Origin: Planctomycetaceae bacterium
GTDB lineage: Bacteria > Planctomycetota > Planctomycetia > Planctomycetales > Planctomycetaceae
Assembly: GCA_014762625.1 (NCBI GenBank)
Contig: JABURQ010000178.1
Location: 1-48,246, forward strand
Direction of reading: 5' to 3'
DNA length: 48,246 nt
Part shown: in pieces, positions 42,324 through 48,246 of the stretch
Layout: every line of letters starts with the position of its first letter
How positions within the stretch are numbered: the first letter of the stretch is position 1
Notes under the pieces: generated by a model
Seen by the model: the letters and a program-made list of their open reading frames with translations, nothing else
Told to the model about the DNA's origin: nothing
Database searches by the model: none
Translations under genes and position numbers: made by a program

Positions 42324-44333
42324 ATGCCCGGTCTCGATCTTTCGACCCTCAATCCGCCGCAACGCGAAGCCGTTTCCACGCAACACGGACCGTTGCTGGT
42401 TCTCGCCGGAGCCGGTACTGGAAAAACCAGGGTAATTACCTTTCGAATTGCCGAGTTGATTCGTCGCGGCGTCTCCCCGGAACGTATTCTTTCCGTCACG
42501 TTCACCAACAAAGCAGCCAAGGAGATGCTCGAACGGGCCACTCAGTTGCTCGGCAACAAAGGAGCTCGTAAGAAGCCGGTGATCAGCACGTTTCACTCGT
42601 TGTGTGTGAAAATTCTCCGGGATGAGATTGAAGTTCTCGGCTATCCTTCGCGGTTTGCGATTTACGATCGTGGAGACCAGGAATCCGCCGCACGAACTGC
42701 TTTACGAGATGTTCGCGTCGCCGATAACGCCATGCGACCCGCAGATTTGTTAAACGTGATCAGTAAATGGAAAATGGCCGGGATTCCTCCCGATCGCGCG
42801 GCAGATTTCGTGGAAAACGATCAGGAATTCCTGGCGGCGGTCGCGTATCGGAAGTATCAGAAGAATCTGCGTTCTTCGGGAGCGGTCGATTTTGACGATC
42901 TGTTACTGCTGACCGATCAGTTATTCAAGCACCATCCGGAAGTGCTTCAACGCCAGCAACAAAAGTTTGACTACGTGCAGGTCGATGAGTATCAGGACAC
43001 GAACGGCGTGCAGTTTCGATTGGTCGAAGCACTTGTGGCGCCCCATAAAAATATCTGCGTTGTCGGAGACGACGATCAATCGATCTACGGCTGGCGCGGT
43101 GCCGAAGTGGAACATATTCTGGGATTCGATCGTCATTTCCCGGGCGCGAAAGTGGTTCGTCTCGAAAATAACTATCGCTGTACCGACAAGATTCTCGATC
43201 TCGCCAACCGTCTCGTGAAACACAACAAGGGACGACACGACAAAACGCTGATTGCGCATAAGTCATCCGAACATCCTGTTCGATTTGCGGAATTTGAATC
43301 GGAAGTTGAAGAAGCTGAAAAACTGGTCGACGAAATCAAATGGTTGATCGAAGAGAAAAACTTTCCGTCGTCTTCGATCGCCATTCTCTTTCGTACCAAC
43401 GAACAGCCGCGTGTCTTCGAAACCGAACTCCGGCGACGCGACATTCCATACGTTCTGGTGGGGAGTCAGTCCTTCTTCGATAAAAAAGAAGTCCGTGACC
43501 TGATGGCTTATTTGAAGGCGATTGCCTTCCCGCAGGATGATATCTCGCTGATGCGAATTATCAATACGCCATCGCGTGGGATCGGAGCCACCACGGTGGA
43601 AAAGGTCTCCACTCGGGCCGTGCAGCAGGGATGTCCATTCTTTGTCGCCGTCGATGAAGCGTTCAAAGCGGGAGAAATTTCCCAAAAAGCCGCCGATGCC
43701 ATCAAGCAGTTCGAACAACTTCTCGATTCCTTCCGGAAAAGAAGCCTTTCCTCGCCTCGTCAGCTTGCCGACCTCGTTCACGAGCTGATCCAAAAAATCG
43801 ATTACGACGCCGAGATCGCTCGACAGTATAAAGACGAAGCTCAACAGGTCGCGCGGAAGGAAGTGCTGGAAGGGTTCGTTTCCTCCGTCAGTGATTACGT
43901 GCAGCAGGCGGAAACCCCGTCGCTCTATGAGTTCATCGAAACCACGGCACTTGGCGGTCGAGAGGAAGAATCGAACAAGGAAGACCAACTCGCCGGGCAG
44001 GGGGTCAAACTGATGACTCTGCATTCGGCGAAAGGACTGGAGTTTCCCTGGGTCTATCTCGTCGGCCTGGAAGAAGGCTATCTTCCTCATCGACGCAGTG
44101 TCGAGGACGCCAGTCGCAAAGCGATTGAGGAAGAGCGACGCCTGGCCTACGTCGGCATCACGCGGGCTAAGGATTATCTCACCATTTCGCGAGCCGGGAC
44201 TCGCAAGAAGTGGGGCAAGACCCGACTCTCTTTGCCTTCCCGGTTTCTCCACGAGATGAAAGGGGAAGCCGCACCTCCCGATGTCGCCGCTGCCATCGCT
44301 CAGGCGGAGGATGCCGCTGCGGTCGGGGAATAA
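42324..44333 (+). CDS. ATP-dependent DNA helicase, UvrD/Rep/PcrA family
   Basis: A 669-residue superfamily 1A 3'-5' helicase for repair or replication restart. Motifs in order: Q-motif LNPPQREAVST, Walker A GAGTGKTRVITF (from residue 29), Ia FTNKAAKEML, DEYQDTN (II), GDDDQSIYGWRGA (III), IAILFRTNEQPRVFE (IV), MTLHSAKGLEFPWVYL (V) and EERRLAYVGITRAKDYL (VI). The protein ends soon after, without the Tudor-like tail of PcrA/UvrD, so Rep, UvrD or a second copy cannot be told apart. The ATG at 42324 starts just before the Q-motif. It is the last gene of the plus-strand run. Confidence 0.93.
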   Translation: MPGLDLSTLNPPQREAVSTQHGPLLVLAGAGTGKTRVITFRIAELIRRGVSPERILSVTFTNKAAKEMLERATQLLGNKGARKKPVISTFHSLCVKILRDEIEVLGYPSRFAIYDRGDQESAARTALRDVRVADNAMRPADLLNVISKWKMAGIPPDRAADFVENDQEFLAAVAYRKYQKNLRSSGAVDFDDLLLLTDQLFKHHPEVLQRQQQKFDYVQVDEYQDTNGVQFRLVEALVAPHKNICVVGDDDQSIYGWRGAEVEHILGFDRHFPGAKVVRLENNYRCTDKILDLANRLVKHNKGRHDKTLIAHKSSEHPVRFAEFESEVEEAEKLVDEIKWLIEEKNFPSSSIAILFRTNEQPRVFETELRRRDIPYVLVGSQSFFDKKEVRDLMAYLKAIAFPQDDISLMRIINTPSRGIGATTVEKVSTRAVQQGCPFFVAVDEAFKAGEISQKAADAIKQFEQLLDSFRKRSLSSPRQLADLVHELIQKIDYDAEIARQYKDEAQQVARKEVLEGFVSSVSDYVQQAETPSLYEFIETTALGGREEESNKEDQLAGQGVKLMTLHSAKGLEFPWVYLVGLEEGYLPHRRSVEDASRKAIEEERRLAYVGITRAKDYLTISRAGTRKKWGKTRLSLPSRFLHEMKGEAAPPDVAAAIAQAEDAAAVGE

Positions 44334-44350
44334 TGCTTATCTCTCAATGT

Positions 44351-45922
44351 TTAATGTTTGAAGTGACGGCGTCCGGTGAAGATCATCGCCATTCCGTGTT
44401 CGTTACAGGCCTGGATGACTTCTTCATCGTTCCGTGAACCGCCGGGTTGAATGACGGCTTTAATCCCGGCCTTCGCGGCTTCGTCGACTCCGTCCCGGAA
44501 CGGGAAGAACGCATCGGAAGCCACGATCCCACCCTGTGAACGCTCGCCCGACTTGTAGGCGGCGATCATGGCAGAGTCCAGACGGCTCATCTGGCCGGCT
44601 CCGACACCGACCACCATCCCGCCGTTCACGTACACAATTGCATTCGATTTCACGTGCTTGCAGGCGGTCCAACCAAATACCAGATCGATCATCTCCTGGT
44701 CGGTCGGTTGACGTTCGGTGACGACTTCCCAATCGTCGCTCGCTTCGGGAGCCTCATCGCGATCCTGAACCAGCAGACCTCCCGTCACGCGGCGATAATC
44801 GAAACTCGGCGTCCGTCCGTCGGTCATGCCGGGGCATTTCACCAGACGAACGTTGTTTTTCCACTTGGGTTTTGTGGTCAGAGCTTCGATCGCATCGGCG
44901 TCAAAGTCCGGAGCGATGATCGCTTCGATGAAACGACCCGGCTCGCACATCTGATCGGCGGTGGCCAGATCGAGCGTCCGGTTTAATCCGATGATCGAAC
45001 CGAAGGCGCTCACCGGATCTCCTTCGTAGGCCTTTCCGAACGCTTCTGAGAGGTTCTCTCCAATCGCCAGACCGCAGGGGTTGTTGTGCTTGAGGACGGC
45101 AGCCGCCGGTTGTTCGAAATCACTGGCGATCACCAGAGCCGCGTCGAGATCGAGCAGGTTGTTGTAGGAAAGTTCCTTGCCGTGCAATTGTTCCGCGGAC
45201 GCCAATGTGCCGGCAGCGGGATTCACTTCCGTATAAAACGCAGCGGATTGATGCGGGTTCTCGCCGTACCGCAACGACATCCGTTTCTCGACCGTAATCC
45301 CCAGCGTCTCGGGGAACGTTTCTTCCGGTTGAGTCACTTCGTGCAGATAATCGCTGATCGCCCGGTCGTAGCGAGCCGTCATCTCGAAGGCCGCCGCGGC
45401 CAGCTCGCGACGTTGTTGCTCATCCAGCGAATCATCCTTGAGGGATTCCAGGACCGATTCGTATTGCGACGGCTTGGTGACGATGGCAACGTATTTGTGA
45501 TTTTTGGCGGTGGATCGCACCATACTCGGTCCGCCGATATCGATCTGTTCGGTCGCTTCGGGAATCGTGACGCCCTCTTTTGCGATCGTCTGCTCGAACG
45601 GATACAGATTACAGACCACGACCTGAAACGGGACGATGCCGTGCTCGACGATCGCTTCCGCGTCGGCGGGAAGATCGGGACGTCCCAGAATCGCTCCGTG
45701 GACTTTGGGATGCAGCGTTTTCACCCGACCGTCCATGATTTCCGGAAACCCCGTGTATTCGGAAATGTCCATGACCGGAACTCCCGCCTCCGCCAGCACG
45801 CGCCGCGTGCCGCCGGTCGAGATGATCTCGAAACCGAGATCGACCAGTCCTTTCACAAAAGGTTCCAGTCCTGATTTGTCACTGACACTCACGAGTGCCC
45901 GTTTCGGGGATGACTCCGTCAT
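44351..45922 (-). CDS. purH: Bifunctional AICAR transformylase/IMP cyclohydrolase
   Basis: A 523-residue PurH that carries out the last two steps of IMP synthesis. The N-terminal IMP cyclohydrolase domain has ALVSVSDKSGLEPFV, EIISTGGTRRVL and EIMDGRVKTLHPKVHG. The AICAR transformylase domain has SLRYGENPHQSAAFY, AVLKHNNPCGLAIG and SDAFFPFRDGVDEAAKAGI, ending with IQPGGSRNDEEVIQA. Length and motifs are standard. AGG lies 8 bases before the ATG. It follows tsf on the same strand, but a terminator-like hairpin lies only about 29 bases before its start. Confidence 0.96.
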   Translation of the reverse strand: MTESSPKRALVSVSDKSGLEPFVKGLVDLGFEIISTGGTRRVLAEAGVPVMDISEYTGFPEIMDGRVKTLHPKVHGAILGRPDLPADAEAIVEHGIVPFQVVVCNLYPFEQTIAKEGVTIPEATEQIDIGGPSMVRSTAKNHKYVAIVTKPSQYESVLESLKDDSLDEQQRRELAAAAFEMTARYDRAISDYLHEVTQPEETFPETLGITVEKRMSLRYGENPHQSAAFYTEVNPAAGTLASAEQLHGKELSYNNLLDLDAALVIASDFEQPAAAVLKHNNPCGLAIGENLSEAFGKAYEGDPVSAFGSIIGLNRTLDLATADQMCEPGRFIEAIIAPDFDADAIEALTTKPKWKNNVRLVKCPGMTDGRTPSFDYRRVTGGLLVQDRDEAPEASDDWEVVTERQPTDQEMIDLVFGWTACKHVKSNAIVYVNGGMVVGVGAGQMSRLDSAMIAAYKSGERSQGGIVASDAFFPFRDGVDEAAKAGIKAVIQPGGSRNDEEVIQACNEHGMAMIFTGRRHFKH

Positions 45923-45951
45923 GGTCTCAACCTGCTCGAATTAAAGTCTGT

Positions 45952-45990
45952 CAAAAAGAAACGGACATCGGCGTCTTGTCCGATGTCCGT
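45952..45990 (-). terminator. Terminator or attenuator between tsf and purH
   Basis: Read on the minus strand, a perfect 11-bp stem (45961-45971 with 45980-45990, 8-base loop) is followed by TTCTTTTTG. It lies 31 bases after the tsf stop and 29 bases before the purH ATG, so it can end the rpsB-tsf transcript or control read-through into purH. Confidence 0.8.
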
Positions 45991-46021
45991 GAAGGTTCCT
46001 TTGCGGCATCGCGATCGTCGA

Positions 46022-46864
46022 TCAACCACCAATCACCCAGCGTTCGAAGGTGCTTGCGATCAATCCTTTCTCGGCCAGTGCCTGTTTGACGGACTTGCTG
46101 TCGTCCTTGGCGAAGGGCTGGAACGCCAGCACTTTGGCGTCTTCGGCGTACCATTTTTTCATCTGGCCGTCGACGATCTTATCGACGATGTTCTCAGGTT
46201 TGCCACTGGCTTTCGCCTCTTCGGTCAATCGCTCCCGTTCCGCCTGAACGATCGCTTCGTCGAGGTCTTCGATGTTAGTGGCGGCCGGGCTCAAGGCGGC
46301 GATATGCATCCCGACATCCCGCAACAGCTCCAGATCGGCATCGTCGCCGGTCGCCGCGAACAGCACACCGGTCTTGCCGTCGTGATGGATGTAACCGTTG
46401 ACGGTTCCTTTGTCTTCGATGATCGCGATTCGCGACAAGACGATCTTTTCGCGAATCTTGTTGACCATCTCTTCGTAAATTTCCTTGAGAGAGGCGTCTT
46501 TCCCTGCGGGAGTCTGCTCCATCAGTTCCTCCGGAGAGGATGCTCCAGGGCCGTTCAGGAGCTGTTCGGCACACAGATCGACGAATCCCAGGAAGTCTTC
46601 ACTGCGGGAAACCGGTTCCGATTCGCATTGCATCTCGATCATCACCGCTTTGGTGTGATCGTCGTTGAATTTGACGACGATGCGACCTTCGCTGGTCGTG
46701 TTGTCGGCACGCTTCAACATCACCTTGCCGACCTGCTCCCGCAGAATGGCAACGGCTTTGTCCTGATCGCCCTCGGCTTCGACGAGTGCTTTTTTGCAAT
46801 CCATCATCGGCAAGTCCGTGAGATCACGCAGCGCCTTCACGGCTGCAGCAGTGATTTCCGCCAT
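46022..46864 (-). CDS. tsf: Translation elongation factor Ts
   Basis: EF-Ts of 280 residues, the nucleotide exchange factor for EF-Tu. The N-terminal UBA-like domain MAEITAAAVKALRDLTDLPM is followed by the signature MMDCKKALVEAEGDQDKAV. The core dimerisation domain includes GRIVVKFNDDHTKAVMIEMQ, the stretch DDADLELLRDVGMHIAALSP, and the C-terminal VDKIVDGQMKKWYAE. A strong GAGGAG precedes the ATG at 46864. It lies 161 bases downstream of rpsB on the same strand, the widely conserved order. Confidence 0.96.
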   Translation of the reverse strand: MAEITAAAVKALRDLTDLPMMDCKKALVEAEGDQDKAVAILREQVGKVMLKRADNTTSEGRIVVKFNDDHTKAVMIEMQCESEPVSRSEDFLGFVDLCAEQLLNGPGASSPEELMEQTPAGKDASLKEIYEEMVNKIREKIVLSRIAIIEDKGTVNGYIHHDGKTGVLFAATGDDADLELLRDVGMHIAALSPAATNIEDLDEAIVQAERERLTEEAKASGKPENIVDKIVDGQMKKWYAEDAKVLAFQPFAKDDSKSVKQALAEKGLIASTFERWVIGG

Positions 46865-46926
46865 GGTCTGTCTCCTCAAGTTGAAGAATCGGCTCCTTGC
46901 GGAACCCTGGTGTTGTAGGATTTCGG

Positions 46927-46946
46927 GGTCGTCGTCCGCGACGACC
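46927..46946 (-). promoter_or_regulatory. Stem-loop between rpsB and tsf
   Basis: A perfect 8-bp stem GGTCGTCG (46927-46934) with CGACGACC (46939-46946) and a 4-base loop. There is no T-tract. It may limit or protect transcript in the spacer, as attenuation between rpsB and tsf is known in other bacteria. Function here is inference. Confidence 0.5.
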
Positions 46947-47025
46947 TGCGGTGTTAGCTATCAGACGACGCTCCGCCCGGGAGGGTTCGCGATGATGCTC
47001 GCCCACCCCGCGTTCGGAACGTGAA

Positions 47026-47820
47026 TTATTTGATCGACGGGATCGGCTTCAGTTCTTCGTCGTCTCCCGGAGTCTCTTTCTTCTTCTGCGGCAAACTGGC
47101 CTTACCCAGAGAGACACCGGCACTCAAATGAGCCAGAACCAGACGAATCGAACGAATACTGTCGTCGTTGCCGGGAATCGGCAAATCGACTTCATCCGGG
47201 TCGGAATCGGTATCGATCAACGCCACCACTTTGATGCCCAGCTTGTGAGCTTCCCGAACCGCATTTTTCTCTTTGCGGGGGTCGATGATCACAATCGCTT
47301 CCGGCATGCGGTTCAAGTGTCGGATACCGTTCAGGTTACGAAAAATCTTGCGTTTTTCACGCAGCAGCGTCGATTGCATTTTCTTGGAGTACTTCTCGAT
47401 TTCTCCGCTTTCCTCCATCGCTTCCAGTTCTTCCAGTCGTTTGAGGCGTTGGCGAACTGTGCGGAAGTTGGTCAACGTGCCCCCCAGCCAACGCTCGTTG
47501 ACGTAAGGCATCCCGCAGGCTTCGGCGGCTTCTTGAATCGGCTTGGCGGCCTGACGCTTGGTGCCGACGAACAGGATCAACGACCCTTGCGAGGAGACTT
47601 TTTCGAGATATTTGCGGGCTCGCAGCAAGCCGCGAACGGTCTCTTTGATATCGATGATGTGGATATCGTTGCGGCGACCGTAGATGTAAGGTCGCATTTT
47701 GGGATTCCACCGGGCCGCTTTGTGGCCGAAGTGGACGCCGGCATCAAGAATGTCCTTAATGACAATCTTGCCGGTCTCAATCTTTTGCTGCATGGGAGCT
47801 TCTGGTGCATCTGTTGACAT
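47026..47820 (-). CDS. rpsB: 30S ribosomal protein S2
   Basis: Ribosomal protein S2 of 264 residues. Conserved parts include LLDAG-type [75 protein letters not shown] and [20 protein letters not shown]. The region [22 protein letters not shown] is also typical. A short N-terminal extension ([19 protein letters not shown]) and a charged C-terminal tail are present. AGGAGAG precedes the ATG. It is first in the rpsB-tsf unit, behind the promoter at 47950-47978. Confidence 0.97.
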   Translation of the reverse strand: MSTDAPEAPMQQKIETGKIVIKDILDAGVHFGHKAARWNPKMRPYIYGRRNDIHIIDIKETVRGLLRARKYLEKVSSQGSLILFVGTKRQAAKPIQEAAEACGMPYVNERWLGGTLTNFRTVRQRLKRLEELEAMEESGEIEKYSKKMQSTLLREKRKIFRNLNGIRHLNRMPEAIVIIDPRKEKNAVREAHKLGIKVVALIDTDSDPDEVDLPIPGNDDSIRSIRLVLAHLSAGVSLGKASLPQKKKETPGDDEELKPIPSIK

Positions 47821-48246
47821 AAGTTCTCTCCTGAAATGACCTTAAGGACCGCCTTGAAGCAGGACAATCGGGCCAGATCGCGAAAAAAGTGATCGCCGCC
47901 TCGACCTTCGAAACCATTTTCGAAGCCAGTTCGAAACGCGCGAGAGGCTATCGTAACGAGTGGGCTGAAAACCGTCAATTCAGCGGGAAAAATAGGGAAA
48001 CATCACGGCATTCGTCGCTCCTGTTGTGAAGTGATCGTAACGATTCAGGAATCAGGAATCAGCGTTGGTCCATCCTTTCCGCGTTTGAGAGAAATTTCAT
48101 TGTTTCATGGCTGAATCCCGAGGGTTTTCAAAGATGAGCTTTTTGCAAGTCCTCAACTTCTCAAGTTCTCATCTTCGAACGAAACCCGATGGTTTTGCCC
48201 GGTTTTGAGATCGTCCGCCGCGAAATCTGAAATTGCGTCTGTCTGG
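47821..48246. other. Upstream region of rpsB
   Basis: No gene is visible in these 426 bases. The part next to rpsB is its 5' leader, about 120 bases long if the promoter at 47950-47978 is used. The outer 270 bases lie at the window edge, with no clear reading frame, RNA gene or repeat. Confidence 0.55.
47950..47978 (-). promoter_or_regulatory. Sigma-70-like promoter of rpsB-tsf
   Basis: On the minus strand, TTGACG (47978-47973) and TACGAT (47955-47950) are separated by exactly 17 bases. Transcription would begin near 47943, giving a leader of about 120 bases before the rpsB ATG. Confidence 0.7.

Noticed and set aside
43263-44252. A 329-codon reading frame antisense to the helicase
   Set aside because: It lies wholly inside a gene with all helicase motifs and contains no recognisable domain. 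Long antisense frames are common in this codon usage.
1-48246. CRISPR array, prophage, transposase, toxin-antitoxin pair or restriction system
   Set aside because: No regularly spaced direct repeats, integrase, transposase, phage structural gene or methyltransferase was seen on either strand.
1-48246. tRNA or rRNA genes
   Set aside because: No cloverleaf with a T-arm consensus and no rRNA signature was found by eye; a covariance-model scan would be decisive.

Overview
The window looks like ordinary chromosome from a planctomycete (Planctomycetota), though I cannot name the genus. The evidence is the gene mix: a Tat-exported Gfo/Idh/MocA oxidoreductase, a DUF1559-type protein, a secreted sulfatase, several secreted PQQ-like beta-propellers, a tandem ClpP-domain NfeD protein, a bacterial protein kinase, and multi-BON periplasmic proteins. 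GC content is moderate. Genes are short-spaced on both strands, and several convergent pairs end within a few bases of each other. I see no phage, transposon, CRISPR array, rRNA or tRNA.

Layout. 1-7.2 kb: MocA-family oxidoreductase, small membrane protein, VOC protein, a long AT-rich DUF1559 lipoprotein, an SDR dehydrogenase, a renalase-like FAD enzyme and a CDF-like membrane protein. 7.3-11 kb (minus strand): a first envelope/stress block, transcribed as hexa-BON protein, coiled-coil protein, SpoIIAA-like protein and site-2 protease with CBS domains. 11.4-16 kb: Old Yellow Enzyme, secreted amidohydrolase, LHPP-like HAD phosphatase, MarC membrane protein. 16-22.3 kb: pyruvyl-transferase-like protein, secreted propeller, LOG protein, cysC, hisI, hisG, secreted PIG-L deacetylase. 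22.4-28.9 kb: a second stress block with a ferritin-like protein, nitroreductase, YflT-like protein, coiled-coil lipoprotein, an unknown 123-aa protein, a second hexa-BON protein and an orphan sigma-54 activator. 29-38.5 kb: GT2 glycosyltransferase, sulfatase, NfeD, and two secreted PQQ-like propellers, one with an EF-hand loop. 38.9-44.3 kb (plus strand): rpe, a catalytically degenerate phosphatase, accD, a protein kinase and a UvrD-type helicase. 44.3-48.2 kb (minus strand): rpsB, tsf and purH behind a recognisable sigma-70-like promoter.

How the genes work together. The most coherent unexplained pattern is the pair of stress blocks. Each contains a secreted protein with six BON domains and a relative of the same coiled-coil protein (cytosolic in one, lipoprotein in the other), alongside small stress-type proteins. 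The second block is followed by an NtrC-type regulator whose start overlaps a seven-codon leader ORF. Whether this is a two-compartment envelope stress module is inference. The remaining genes are housekeeping metabolism (histidine, sulfate activation, purine, fatty acid, pentose phosphate), translation, and the secreted catabolic enzymes typical of planctomycetes. All family calls come from reading motifs by eye; no database search was run.
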